The notes: generated by a model not told the origin, from the letters alone. 64,000 nucleotides of DNA from Metasolibacillus sp. (GCF_025291715.1 NZ_JAMBIZ010000011.1:39456-103455), one strand, 5' to 3'; shown: positions 54,241 through 63,404, counted from the first letter of the stretch. Program-made: numbers and translations.

Positions 54241-55338
54241 TTACTTCACCGAAATTTGAATAGGCGCAATTTCAAATGGCTCTTTTACCGGCACTACTTC
54301 ACCCTCGATTGCCTCATTTTTTACTTTATGCACAGCAATTATCGGCGTTATCGTAATCGATGTTGCTCTTTCATCAAAAGCCGGCAATGTAATACGTGGA
54401 TAATTTACATGGGATTCACCAAAATCAGTGCTATGTCCTGTCCCTCTATGATGAATAAAGTTATAATGATTTCCTAAATCATCCGTCACTCGATAATCCA
54501 CAAATACAAGACGTACTTTGTCATATTCCTGTGCTAGCAGTGCCTCATCAACTAGCTCTGACATATAAAATGTTGTAGCAATCGGTGTTTTCGTGGATTT
54601 CAGCACAGCTACTTTGACACCTTCAGCCTCTGTTGTTAAGCTATCCTTCTGAAATATTTGTGATTCACTCTTTAATGCCTGTAATGTAAATTCGAAAGAC
54701 CAATTTCCCGCTACTACATTATTCACATTATTTAAATCTATAATTTCATCACCTTGAAATTTCACATGCACTTCTTCTGGCTTTGTGCCTTCAATTAACT
54801 GATAAACATAGACTACAGCATATTCTGTATCACTTAACTTTTGCACAATATAATTACGATCATAACCATTGTACTTATATCTTTCCTTAAATTCATCAAC
54901 GACTATTGACTCTTCTATCACAGGTCTCTCTCCTAAGCTTTTGTCACTTTTAATTGTATAGGCAATTGTAATGTTTTCGGTATCATAAACCGCGTTCGTA
55001 ATCGTTACTTCAACGCCGTTACTTTCCTGACTCATGCCCATAGCTGTAGAATACTGTCCATAGTTATCAAACACATATTTTTCATTATCAACAAATAAAG
55101 AAAATACATTTCCTATAATCGGAATATTAGTAGCGAAGGCTGGGAATGTGTAACCAACTGTAATGCCTGTAGCTAGTAAAAATATCGCAGCAGCTGCCAT
55201 ATATTTCGTGAAATATTTCTTCTTTTTAACCTTAAATATCCTTTTTTCAATCCGCTCTTTTTCATGTGTGCTAACTTCCATTGGCTCCAATTCCATATCA
55301 ATCTTTACATGATTAAATTGCTTATATAGCTTTTTCAT
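54241..55338 (-). CDS. DUF4179 domain anti-sigma factor
   Basis: The 365-residue protein has a cytoplasmic N-terminus (about 1-48, containing EPMEVSTHEKERIEKRIFKV), one membrane segment (about 49-70), and a large extracellular DUF4179/DUF5643 part (VTITNAVYDTENITIAYTIK, DEALLAQEYDKVRLVFVDYR). Its ATGA overlap with the sigma gene upstream marks a sigma/anti-sigma pair. The C-terminal part resembles the fused half of the chimera at 51644-52681. Confidence 0.88.
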   Translation of the reverse strand: MKKLYKQFNHVKIDMELEPMEVSTHEKERIEKRIFKVKKKKYFTKYMAAAAIFLLATGITVGYTFPAFATNIPIIGNVFSLFVDNEKYVFDNYGQYSTAMGMSQESNGVEVTITNAVYDTENITIAYTIKSDKSLGERPVIEESIVVDEFKERYKYNGYDRNYIVQKLSDTEYAVVYVYQLIEGTKPEEVHVKFQGDEIIDLNNVNNVVAGNWSFEFTLQALKSESQIFQKDSLTTEAEGVKVAVLKSTKTPIATTFYMSELVDEALLAQEYDKVRLVFVDYRVTDDLGNHYNFIHHRGTGHSTDFGESHVNYPRITLPAFDERATSITITPIIAVHKVKNEAIEGEVVPVKEPFEIAPIQISVK

Positions 55339-55889
55339 GTCACACTTCCTCCTAAATGAATTTGTTGTAGACGCTTTTTCCCTCGATATAAGCGATTATC
55401 TATAGCAGCCTTTGTCAAACCACAATGCTTAGCAATTTCCTCGTTTTTCATATTTAAAAAGTATTTCATCGTAAAAATATCGCGGTCCAATTGCTCTAGC
55501 TGGCTCATCATGTTTAATAATTCCTCTGTCGATGCCTTTAGAAGATACTCCTCTTCTGCTGATTTTACCGTGTCACTGTTTTCATTAATTTCATAAAATA
55601 ACGCTGATTTAGCTAGCTTTCGTTGCTTATTAATTGCTTGAAATTTGGCGATTGTACAAAGCCACTTTCTAAAATCCTCTTGATTGCCTTCAAATTGCCT
55701 TGCATTTTCATAGGCTCCTAAAAATGTGTCACTAATACATTCTTCAATGATTTGGGGATCATTATAAGATTTTAATGTATTGTAAATAATTGCTTTCACA
55801 ATGCCGATATATTCATCAATTACATACTGTAGCGCTTCTTCTCTTTTTTTCTTCAAATGCTTAATAAAGTTGTCACTTGTAATTTTCAT
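55335..55889 (-). CDS. ECF RNA polymerase sigma factor
   Basis: The 184-residue factor has region 2 (AIIYNTLKSYNDPQIIEECI, SDTFLGAYENARQFEGNQED, FRKWLCTIAKFQAINKQRKL) and region 4 with DRDIFTMKYFLNMKNEEIAK, HCGLTKAAIDNRLYRGKKRL. It resembles the sigma partners of DUF4179 anti-sigma factors. AAGGATG is the SD. Overlaps the anti-sigma gene by 4 nt. A clear self-regulated promoter could not be picked out. Confidence 0.92.
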   Translation of the reverse strand: MKITSDNFIKHLKKKREEALQYVIDEYIGIVKAIIYNTLKSYNDPQIIEECISDTFLGAYENARQFEGNQEDFRKWLCTIAKFQAINKQRKLAKSALFYEINENSDTVKSAEEEYLLKASTEELLNMMSQLEQLDRDIFTMKYFLNMKNEEIAKHCGLTKAAIDNRLYRGKKRLQQIHLGGSVT

Positions 55890-55955
55890 ACAATCATCCT
55901 TCTTAAAGTATGAAGGCCTTTACTTATAACATCGTTGGAAATTCAATTTATTCTC

Positions 55956-55992
55956 AAAATAAAAATAAAGCCTGAGAAATCTCTCAGACTTT
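55956..55992 (-). terminator. Terminator after the ferrochelatase-like gene
   Basis: An 11-bp stem (55968-55978 with 55982-55992, one G-U) and ATTTTTATTTT on the minus strand. Confidence 0.82.
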
Positions 55993-56005
55993 AAGCTTAA
56001 ATTTC

Positions 56006-56902
56006 TTAAATATGTTTTTCAACCAATGCCGTTAAAGCGATGATTGTATCAAAGCTATCGCCTAAAAACTCGGAAGTTGCAAAGCTTACATTTAGCTCTG
56101 CCGCTAGCTTCTGGCATTGCTCATTAATTTCACTAAATGATTCCACATCGGCGCTAACACTTAATAGCTCACATGTAACAAAGCCTTGCGCACCTTCAGC
56201 TTGTAAGCTTCTCATCGCATCCTTTACATTTGGTGCTAGCCAGCCTTCCGATTTACCTGAACGATAAACTGGCTGGAATCTCTCGATATTTGCTTTTTTA
56301 GCAATCGCAGCAGCAAGGTCCTCAAATTGCTTTGCATAAAATTCACTACGCTCTGGCACAATTGGCTGACTATACGCTGTAAACAGTATATAAGCAGATT
56401 TTTGCGCCTCTGCAGGTAGCCATTCAAAAGCGCGGCGAACACGTTCTGCGTAGACACTAATAATACCTTCATCTAAATGCCAGTTATCAATCGCTATATG
56501 ACGAATATCGCTCCCACTTGCAAGCTCTGCTACCTCTGCATGTACAGCTCCACCACCGCCCACAGATAAAATTGGATTAACCGAAAGTGTCACAATTGTC
56601 TTTGCGCCTGCTTGCACAGCCTCGTTATATACATCCTCTACAAATGGAGCTGTATGCTTATATGCGTTATATACGCGAATTTCTTCATTTGATTTACTGT
56701 TTAATGTTGTTTGTAACGCTTTGGCAATCCGTTCAGTGGAAGAACGAATGAAGTCTGGGAATCCTGACTGTTTAAATGCTTCCTCAATACCACTAAACAT
56801 TTGTGCAGGTACTGGCTTCCCCTTTAGAATATGGCTAAAATATGCTTGTACATCATCAATTGATTTTGGTGCACCATAGGCATAATAAATGACTGCTATC
56901 AT
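56006..56902 (-). CDS. Ferrochelatase family protein (HemH/CpfC-like) lacking the catalytic His
   Basis: The 298-residue protein aligns by eye with Bacillus HemH: YAYGAPKSIDDVQAYFSHIL (Tyr at the axial-ligand place), HTAPFVEDVYNEAVQAGAK, WLAPNVKDAMRSL and a C-terminal SADVESFSEIN where the conserved Glu is kept. But the SAHSLP motif, which holds the catalytic His (183 in B. subtilis), reads TAYSQP, with Tyr177. A Fur box lies upstream. So it may be a non-canonical chelatase or porphyrin-binding paralogue used under iron starvation. AGAGGGAG is the SD. Confidence 0.85.
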   Translation of the reverse strand: MIAVIYYAYGAPKSIDDVQAYFSHILKGKPVPAQMFSGIEEAFKQSGFPDFIRSSTERIAKALQTTLNSKSNEEIRVYNAYKHTAPFVEDVYNEAVQAGAKTIVTLSVNPILSVGGGGAVHAEVAELASGSDIRHIAIDNWHLDEGIISVYAERVRRAFEWLPAEAQKSAYILFTAYSQPIVPERSEFYAKQFEDLAAAIAKKANIERFQPVYRSGKSEGWLAPNVKDAMRSLQAEGAQGFVTCELLSVSADVESFSEINEQCQKLAAELNVSFATSEFLGDSFDTIIALTALVEKHI

Positions 56903-56948
56903 CTCAACAACTCCCTCTTCAGGCTTACGCCTCCCATTCTATAGATAT

Positions 56949-56963
56949 TGATTATCATTATCA
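56949..56963 (-). promoter_or_regulatory. Fur box upstream of the ferrochelatase-like gene
   Basis: TGATTATCATTATCA on the plus strand (TGATAATGATAATCA on the minus) matches the 7-1-7 Fur box at 14 of 15 positions, within a 19-bp palindrome, 47-61 nt before the start codon. Confidence 0.8.
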
Positions 56964-56998
56964 ATTAGAGAGGGAATCCTTATATATCAAATACTAGC

Positions 56999-57018
56999 AT
57001 GGCATTAATTAATGCCAT
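56999..57018. repeat. Perfect 20-bp palindrome in the ferrochelatase-like upstream region
   Basis: ATGGCATTAATTAATGCCAT, no spacer, about 100 nt before the gene start and upstream of the Fur box; may be a second operator. Confidence 0.6.
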
Positions 57019-57023
57019 TATCA

Positions 57024-57062
57024 TTTAAAAAGCTGTAGAAAAAGTCTACCTTTTCTACAGCT
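57024..57062 (-). terminator. Terminator after the cyclophilin lipoprotein gene
   Basis: A 12-bp stem (57031-57042 with 57051-57062) followed by TTTTTAAAT on the minus strand. Confidence 0.9.
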
Positions 57063-57070
57063 CCGTTTAA

Positions 57071-57733
57071 TTATTTAATTACTTCTGGCTCTGGATAATC
57101 GACACCTTTTGTATCCACTTCCACTTTCTTGATTTTTTGATCTTCCAATGGCTTGTCTGCTGCATCTCGCTCAACTGCAACAATGGCATCTGCCACTTCA
57201 ATACCTTCAATTACTTTACCAAACGCTGCATACTGCTCATCAAGATGTGGCGCATCCTCTACCATAATGAAAAATTGCGAGCCTGCAGAATCTGGATCTT
57301 GTGCACGAGCCATTGAAATCACTCCACGCTCATGCTTTAAGTTATTGTCAAAGCCGTTTGCAGCAAACTCTCCTTTAATGCCATAATCTGGGCCACCTAC
57401 ACCTGTACCTTCTGGGTCACCGCCTTGAATCATAAAGCCTGGAATTACTCGGTGAAAAATAAGTCCATCATAAAAGCCCTGCTCTACTAAAGAAATAAAA
57501 TTCGCTACAGTATTTGGCGCTACAGCAGGCTCTAATTCGATAACGATTTTCTCATCATTGTCCATTGTGATTGTCACGATTGGATTTTCCTTCACATCTG
57601 CTATATCATTTTTTTCGCTTTCTGGCTCAGCTGCTCCATCCTCTTTATCATCCTTTGTCCCACATGCTGCAAGCGCAAAAACCAATGTTAACAAAGCAAA
57701 CATCAAATAAAATTTTTTGTTACGTAAAAACAT
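57071..57733 (-). CDS. Lipoprotein peptidyl-prolyl cis-trans isomerase, cyclophilin type
   Basis: The 220-residue protein starts with a lipoprotein signal (FALAACGTK, Cys near residue 24), an acidic linker, and a cyclophilin domain: [37 protein letters not shown] with the catalytic Arg, [20 protein letters not shown] and [16 protein letters not shown]. It probably assists folding outside the membrane. The ATG at 57731-57733 is chosen, AAGGAG 9 nt upstream. Confidence 0.93.
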   Translation of the reverse strand: MFLRNKKFYLMFALLTLVFALAACGTKDDKEDGAAEPESEKNDIADVKENPIVTITMDNDEKIVIELEPAVAPNTVANFISLVEQGFYDGLIFHRVIPGFMIQGGDPEGTGVGGPDYGIKGEFAANGFDNNLKHERGVISMARAQDPDSAGSQFFIMVEDAPHLDEQYAAFGKVIEGIEVADAIVAVERDAADKPLEDQKIKKVEVDTKGVDYPEPEVIK

Positions 57734-57800
57734 TTTGCCAACTCCTTTTCTATATTTCGCACTATTCACTTTACCGTAGAATGAGCCGATTGTGAACTAT

Positions 57801-60098
57801 CTACTCCTTCTGTAAAAAGGAGCTCGGTCGCCCTACACTATATAGCTGTAAGCAATGCATCGCTCTCGTACAAGCTGTATAAAAAAGCCGACGCACACTT
57901 TCATCTCGATACACTGATGCATTATAAATAATTACTGCCTCAAACTCAATGCCCTTCGCTAAATATGCTGGAATAACGACAACACCTTGCTCATACTTTG
58001 GTGAGCTATTTTTTAACAGGATGATATCTTCAATAGCTGTTAATGCTTCATATGCATATTTACTTTCCGCCGCCGATTGACAGATAATTGCTATGCTCTG
58101 ATAGCCTAAGCCTTTCAGCTCTTCAACCTTCGCCTCGATATTGAGATGTAGCTCCTCCTCATTCGCTACTTGTGTCACAACAGGCTGCTCTCCATCACGA
58201 TCAAAGGGAATAATGTGCTCACCTTGTGGAATGAGCTGACGTGTAAATTCAATAATTGGCTTTGTTGAGCGGTAACTTTGCGCCAAATTGATAACTTCCA
58301 TTTCCTCTTGTCCATATAAATGCTGCAGCACATCAAAATTGACTACACCACTCGCATGTGTAAAAATCGCTTGATTAAAATCCCCTAACACCGTCATTTT
58401 AGCAATAGGGAATAAACGCTTAATAAACTCAAATTGAAACGGTGAGTAATCCTGTGCCTCATCAATAAAAATATGCTTGATGGACAGGTTCGTTTGAAAG
58501 CCTTGAATCAACTCTTTCATTAATAAAAATGGTGTCGCATCCTCATAAAATAGTTTATCTTCTTCTAATGTGTCCACTGTTATCTGACAAATTGCCTCCC
58601 ACATTAGTGGCAAGCGCTCCTCTAGCAATTTTTGCATCAGTGCTGTGTCTGTAAATAATTGCTGATAAATGCCCTTCATATCAATAAAATGCAATGCAGC
58701 AATGCGCTTTTTCAATGGCTTTAATTTTTGATGGACTAAAAGCCTTGCTAGCATTTTTGGCTCCATTTCATAATCTGTTACTGAATCGCGATTAAAGCCT
58801 TTCTTTTTCGCTAAATAAACATAAGCTTTATGATATTCTTCGTTGCTCAACAGCTCGATTTCATCCTCTACCCAAGGCCTTGACCACTCTCGCTTTTCAA
58901 ATTCTTTCACTTGCGTTAGCAGCCAATCCTTTGTTTTTTCAAGACGATGATGAAATTTCAATGATGTTTCATAGCTATAAAAATGTGCAGTGATTTCTTT
59001 TGCTGTCACGATAGACTTTTGTCTAAACATAATATCTTGAAACAGCATGCCCGACAGCCCAAGTGACTCCTTATAAGATTTAATCACCTCAAAAAAGCGT
59101 ACAGATGCTTTAAATTGGATAGCTGCGACCCTTGTAGCTGTATCCATTGTCGTCAATAAATATTCTAATTGGTCATAAGGGTTTTCAATTTGAAACTCTT
59201 TGCTCAATCGATGATTTAAATATTCTTGAAATGTCACCTGCTGCATATTTTCTTCCCCAAGCTCTGGTAGTACATTCGATACATAGCTATTAAACATCGC
59301 ATTCGGTGAAAATAAAATAATTTGCTCTGCATTCAAGCTATCGCGGTATTTATATAGTAAATAGGCAACACGCTGCATTGCAGCAGATGTTTTCCCACTA
59401 CCAGCCGCACCGTGTACAACAAGCAATCTACCTTTGTCATGACGAATAATGCGATTTTGCTCCTGCTGGATTGTTGCCACAATGCTATGCATATATTTAT
59501 CTGTGCCTTTACCTAAAACTTGCTGTAAAATTTCATCACCTATCGTTAGACTTGTATCAAACATAGATTGAAGCTCACCCGCACGAATTAAATATTGCCA
59601 TTTCTTCTCCAGCTGACCATAGATGATGCCTTCTGGTGTTTTATATTGCGCAGGTCCTGGCTGATAATCGTAATATACGCTAGAAATAGGTGCTCGCCAA
59701 TCATAAATAAGGAAATCCTCCCCACCTTCATCCATCAATGACGAGATTCCAATATAAATTTGTTCTGTAGCACGATGTCCTTGCTCTATAAAATCAATTC
59801 GCCCAAAATAAGGAATGTTCTGCATCCGCTGCAATACATCCAACCTTTTTGCAGCATGCTGATGGGTGCTTTGACTGACTGCCAATGCTTGCGCTTCCTG
59901 TCTTAATCCAATAATCGTTTCAAGAAAATCATCGAAAGTGTCCGTATTCACTTTCACTTCATCCCAAAAATGCTTACGAATATTCATCACATCACTTTGT
60001 CGCTGCGAAGCCTCCTTCTCCAGTCGATTCATTTGTGATGCAATCGTCTTCATCACACCATTTACATGCTTTTGTTGTTGTTGAAATAATAAATTCAT
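57801..60098 (-). CDS. helD: RNA polymerase-associated UvrD-like helicase HelD
   Basis: The 765-residue SF1 ATPase resembles HelD (YvgS), which removes and recycles RNA polymerase from stalled complexes. An N-terminal coiled coil (about 1-75), a LIYDWRAPISSVYYDYQPG stretch, Walker A VVHGAAGSGKTSAAMQR near residue 230, motif II HIFIDEAQDYSPFQ, QSYRSTKPI and the C-terminal motif VRRLFYTACTRAMHCL are present. The ATG at 60096-60098 is 8 nt from AAGGAG. Single gene. Confidence 0.92.
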   Translation of the reverse strand: MNLLFQQQQKHVNGVMKTIASQMNRLEKEASQRQSDVMNIRKHFWDEVKVNTDTFDDFLETIIGLRQEAQALAVSQSTHQHAAKRLDVLQRMQNIPYFGRIDFIEQGHRATEQIYIGISSLMDEGGEDFLIYDWRAPISSVYYDYQPGPAQYKTPEGIIYGQLEKKWQYLIRAGELQSMFDTSLTIGDEILQQVLGKGTDKYMHSIVATIQQEQNRIIRHDKGRLLVVHGAAGSGKTSAAMQRVAYLLYKYRDSLNAEQIILFSPNAMFNSYVSNVLPELGEENMQQVTFQEYLNHRLSKEFQIENPYDQLEYLLTTMDTATRVAAIQFKASVRFFEVIKSYKESLGLSGMLFQDIMFRQKSIVTAKEITAHFYSYETSLKFHHRLEKTKDWLLTQVKEFEKREWSRPWVEDEIELLSNEEYHKAYVYLAKKKGFNRDSVTDYEMEPKMLARLLVHQKLKPLKKRIAALHFIDMKGIYQQLFTDTALMQKLLEERLPLMWEAICQITVDTLEEDKLFYEDATPFLLMKELIQGFQTNLSIKHIFIDEAQDYSPFQFEFIKRLFPIAKMTVLGDFNQAIFTHASGVVNFDVLQHLYGQEEMEVINLAQSYRSTKPIIEFTRQLIPQGEHIIPFDRDGEQPVVTQVANEEELHLNIEAKVEELKGLGYQSIAIICQSAAESKYAYEALTAIEDIILLKNSSPKYEQGVVVIPAYLAKGIEFEAVIIYNASVYRDESVRRLFYTACTRAMHCLQLYSVGRPSSFLQKE

Positions 60099-60273
60099 AG
60101 CATTCACTCCTTATGGGTTGACTTGCAATAAACGATACGCTATAATTATTATAGGGATATTTTATGCTATTTCTAAAATTAGCGTATAACTATATAAATT
60201 TATCATAAAGAAGCAGTTTTTGCAATGCGTTTTTAGTATGGACTATATTTAGCATTTATATTATTTTTCAAAC

Positions 60274-60307
60274 AAAAGGCAGAAATCAATGATGATTTCT
60301 GCCTTTT
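60274..60307. terminator. Bidirectional terminator after the LRR gene
   Basis: A perfect 15-bp stem (60274-60288 with 60293-60307) with a 4-nt loop and T-rich flank for the minus strand. Confidence 0.85.
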
Positions 60308-60323
60308 GTTGTATTGGAAGTTC

Positions 60324-62186
60324 TTAATAAACCAATACCCCTTTATCCAAAACAGATTTATTTTGCACTGAATTCCCTGTAATGTAGAGCTTTTTCAAAT
60401 TAGCTAGCTTCACCAATGGCTCAATATCGCTAATTGCATTATTTTCCAGATGCAGTACCTCAATTTGCTGCCATTTTTCCATAAAGCTTAGCGATTGCAA
60501 TGAACCTTCCTGCATTGTAAAAGAACGCAGTGCTGTCATATTGGCGAAATATGGCACCATTTTATTGTCATCATTCAACCAATCACCGCTACCTAGCTCA
60601 AATGATGATTTATTCAATGTTAAATGCTCTAACGTATTATTTTCCAATGGCTTGTCATCCGTAAAACGGAAATAGCATTCTGTACAGCTTAGCGCTTTAA
60701 CATGCTGCAAAGTAAATAATTCCTTGGTTTCATTAAAGAAATACGCCTCATTTAAATCGAGTGCTTGCAAGCTAGGTAATTGATTAAGTGCACGAATATT
60801 AATTAGCTCCTCACTCTCAAAGGTCGAAAGCCGCTCTAGATTTTGGAATTTTACTAACTGCGCTACATCAAAATCATCATTAAGATAAACGGTTAATTCC
60901 TTTAAAGCAGGTGCCTGTAGCTTTGGTATAAGCGTATCCTTTACTTCTGCCCTCTGAAGATTTGGTGTAACAATTACTGACATATCTGCTTTAGAATAGC
61001 CTGTTATTTTCAATTCCGTTAAAGAAGGTAGGCTACCTATAACTTCAAGCGAATCTATTTCTGAGTTGCTTTCTAAAATTAGCTTTGTCAAAGACTGCTT
61101 ATTTCTAATAGCCTCTAAGCTTGTAACATACGTATAATCCAAGTGCAGCATCTGTAAATTTGGCATACTTTGTAGAAAATCTAATGTTTTTAAGCTTTGT
61201 GCATGCTCTATAGTGAGCTCACGCAATTGGCTTAATGCATACAATGCACTAAAATCTGTCGTATCTGTATAAGCAATTTTTAAGGCTTGCAAATCCGTTA
61301 ATGAGGATAGCCAAGTCAAATTGTCTACATAACGGATGGCAAAGGATTTTAGCTTTAGCTGATTGAGCACATGGAAATCTGTTACCGATTCATCCATATA
61401 TGTAATTTCAAGTAACTGCAAATTTGGAAAGTCGAGTAATAATGCAAGCTCATTGTTGCTTCGAATTTGTATAGAAAGCTCTGTAATCTTTGATTTATCC
61501 CCTATAAACTCGGCAATTCTAGAAAATGATTCATTGAAGGCACCTGAATAGCTTTTTAAACCTTTCAAATGCCCAAAGCTTAATTGTTCGCTTTGTTGAA
61601 TATCATATTCATCATTTAGCTGTAGCTTTGTTAAGCCTGTAAGAGCTTCAAAATCCTTCTGGTCGATCTTCTCTTTATTTAATAGCTTATCCAGTAATGT
61701 ATAGCTGAATATTTCCGCCTGCTCATTCGAAAATGGGTCATCAAAGCTGTAGTCAAAATGCCATTGATCCTCCAATTTTCGAGCAAAGAAATAACGAATC
61801 GTCGCGATTTCCTCCTCAGTAGGCAGTGCCTCTCCTTTGTTGAAAACATCTTTTAGGAAAAAGAGAAGTGGTTCACTTTCAGGCATTGTTCGAGCTGCTA
61901 CCTGCACTTTATCTGTATCCTTCATATCTACTGCCAAAAAATATGCCATAAATGCCACTATGATGATGATTGGTATGAATAACAGCACCTTGAAATTGGG
62001 ATTTACATGTGGAGCCTGCTGAGGACGAGCCTCCCCATAATAATTGTTAATTGTTTGATTAATATAGTACACCTTATTTTCTTTCAGCAACAATTCTGTT
62101 TCACAGTAAGGGCATTTAATCGTTTGCCCCTCCTTATATTTCAGCTTACCATTGCAATTTGGGCAATTTAATTTCACAAACGCCAT
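60324..62186 (-). CDS. Membrane protein with zinc ribbon, one TM segment and leucine-rich repeats
   Basis: The 620-residue protein opens with a zinc-ribbon (CPNCNGKLKY ... CPYCETELLL, Cys at about 8, 11, 25 and 28), then a Tyr/Asn-rich linker, one transmembrane segment (about 68-86), a helical stretch, and internalin-like leucine-rich repeats filling residues about 180-615 (LKGLKSYSG, NLQLLEITYMD, LEHLTLNKSS, IEVLHLENNAISDIEPLVKL). The ribbon would be cytoplasmic and the LRR outside. Function unknown; the LRR suggests protein binding. The ATG at 62184-62186 follows GGGGGGA. Confidence 0.85.
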   Translation of the reverse strand: MAFVKLNCPNCNGKLKYKEGQTIKCPYCETELLLKENKVYYINQTINNYYGEARPQQAPHVNPNFKVLLFIPIIIIVAFMAYFLAVDMKDTDKVQVAARTMPESEPLLFFLKDVFNKGEALPTEEEIATIRYFFARKLEDQWHFDYSFDDPFSNEQAEIFSYTLLDKLLNKEKIDQKDFEALTGLTKLQLNDEYDIQQSEQLSFGHLKGLKSYSGAFNESFSRIAEFIGDKSKITELSIQIRSNNELALLLDFPNLQLLEITYMDESVTDFHVLNQLKLKSFAIRYVDNLTWLSSLTDLQALKIAYTDTTDFSALYALSQLRELTIEHAQSLKTLDFLQSMPNLQMLHLDYTYVTSLEAIRNKQSLTKLILESNSEIDSLEVIGSLPSLTELKITGYSKADMSVIVTPNLQRAEVKDTLIPKLQAPALKELTVYLNDDFDVAQLVKFQNLERLSTFESEELINIRALNQLPSLQALDLNEAYFFNETKELFTLQHVKALSCTECYFRFTDDKPLENNTLEHLTLNKSSFELGSGDWLNDDNKMVPYFANMTALRSFTMQEGSLQSLSFMEKWQQIEVLHLENNAISDIEPLVKLANLKKLYITGNSVQNKSVLDKGVLVY

Positions 62187-62336
62187 CAATATCCCCCCTT
62201 TTCATTTATTTGTATTAAAACAAATTTTTACATAGATAAAAATAGGATAAGATACCCTATTACACTTACTGTTCTTTACGTTAAAAAGCGAAGGAGAGTT
62301 TCATTGTAGCTTGTATTTTTCATCACTATCCATCAT

Positions 62337-62357
62337 TATATATCTTAATGATATATA
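62337..62357 (+). promoter_or_regulatory. PadR-type operator upstream of the second padR gene
   Basis: TATATATC-TTAAT-GATATATA, a perfect 8-5-8 inverted repeat 22 nt before the start codon. It has the same 5-nt spacing as the operators of the first padR gene. Confidence 0.65.
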
Positions 62358-62379
62358 TCTTTTAGATAGGTGGAGCAAT

Positions 62380-62925
62380 ATGACAAAATACAACGACACA
62401 ACATATGCACTACTCGGCATACTCACGACTGAATGCAAATCAGGCTATGCGATTAAGCAGCTTATTGATCGAAGCTTGAACCATTTTTGGAAAATTAGTT
62501 ATGGGCAAATTTATCCAACGCTTAAATTAATTTCACAGGAAGGATTGGCGGAAATTCGTACTTCCTCAGGCAATGGGCGACCTGATAAAAACGAATATTA
62601 TTTAACGGAAAAAGGTATAGAAGTATTAAAAAATTGGTTAGAGCAGCCAATTGAGCATTTTCCAACAGAGCGTAATGAGGTTTTACTTAAATTATTTTTC
62701 GGTCACTATCAATCTTATGAAAAGCAAAAATTGCTGCTACAAAATTATAAAGAGGCACTTGCAGGACGCTACCAAACTTATGTAGCAATCGAACAAGCAA
62801 TTCAACAAGATACGAGTAAGGATGCTATGTATTGGCTGTTCACATTGGATTATGGAAAAAGGACAACACAAGCTGCAATTGACTGGTGTGATTTCACACT
62901 AGAAAAGCTTAAAAAGGAGGGTTAA
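62380..62925 (+). CDS. PadR family transcriptional regulator (Vir-like C-terminal domain)
   Basis: The 181-residue PadR-like regulator has an N-terminal winged HTH (TTYALLGILTTECKSGYAIK, SYGQIYPTLKLISQEGLAEI, wing GNGRPDKNEYYLTEKG) and a C-terminal helical Vir-type dimerisation domain (residues about 95-180). The ATG at 62380 follows GGTGGAG; earlier in-frame codons have no SD. It is followed 2 nt later by the DUF4188 gene, its probable target. Confidence 0.92.
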   Translation: MTKYNDTTYALLGILTTECKSGYAIKQLIDRSLNHFWKISYGQIYPTLKLISQEGLAEIRTSSGNGRPDKNEYYLTEKGIEVLKNWLEQPIEHFPTERNEVLLKLFFGHYQSYEKQKLLLQNYKEALAGRYQTYVAIEQAIQQDTSKDAMYWLFTLDYGKRTTQAAIDWCDFTLEKLKKEG

Positions 62926-62927
62926 CT

Positions 62928-63404
62928 ATGGCTAATAAAGTTTACGCTGGGCGTTATACAGCTCATAATACAGAGGATATTGTCGTTTTTATTATTGGTA
63001 TGCGCGTGAATAATCGTCTTGCTGTTCATAAATGGTTTCCTGTATTTAAAGCGATGCCCGCTATGATTAAGGAGCTTTACACACACAAAGAGGAATTAGG
63101 GTTTTTATCGATGGAAAGCTATTTTGGGCTGAAAACAACAACGATGATTCAATATTGGCGTTCTCTTGAGGATTTACTTGCTTATGCGGAAAACGAAAAG
63201 CACTTAGCTGCATGGAAGCAATTTAATCAAAGAGCAGGCAATACTGAGACAGTAGGCATTTATCATGAAACCTATCAAATCAATAAAGGCACATACGAAT
63301 CCATTTATGTAAATATGCCACTTTATGGCTTAGGAAAGGTTTTACCTCATATTCCTGTTATCGCTGAAAAAAGCTCTGCTCGACAACGCTTTCATAAGCA
63401 CTAG
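62928..63404 (+). CDS. DUF4188 domain protein (monooxygenase-like)
   Basis: The 158-residue protein has the marks of DUF4188: GRYTAHNTEDIVVFIIGMRV, NNRLAVHKWFPVFKAM, SYFGLKTTTMIQYWRSLEDL and IYHETYQINKGTYESIYVNM. Such proteins are dimeric alpha/beta barrel relatives of heme/antibiotic monooxygenases; activity unproven. It is directly downstream of a PadR gene with AAGGAGGG, so likely controlled by it. Confidence 0.88.
   Translation: MANKVYAGRYTAHNTEDIVVFIIGMRVNNRLAVHKWFPVFKAMPAMIKELYTHKEELGFLSMESYFGLKTTTMIQYWRSLEDLLAYAENEKHLAAWKQFNQRAGNTETVGIYHETYQINKGTYESIYVNMPLYGLGKVLPHIPVIAEKSSARQRFHKH

Noticed and set aside
56006..56902. Annotation as the housekeeping ferrochelatase HemH
   Set aside because: The catalytic His is replaced and there is no heme operon; the Fur box suggests a different role.
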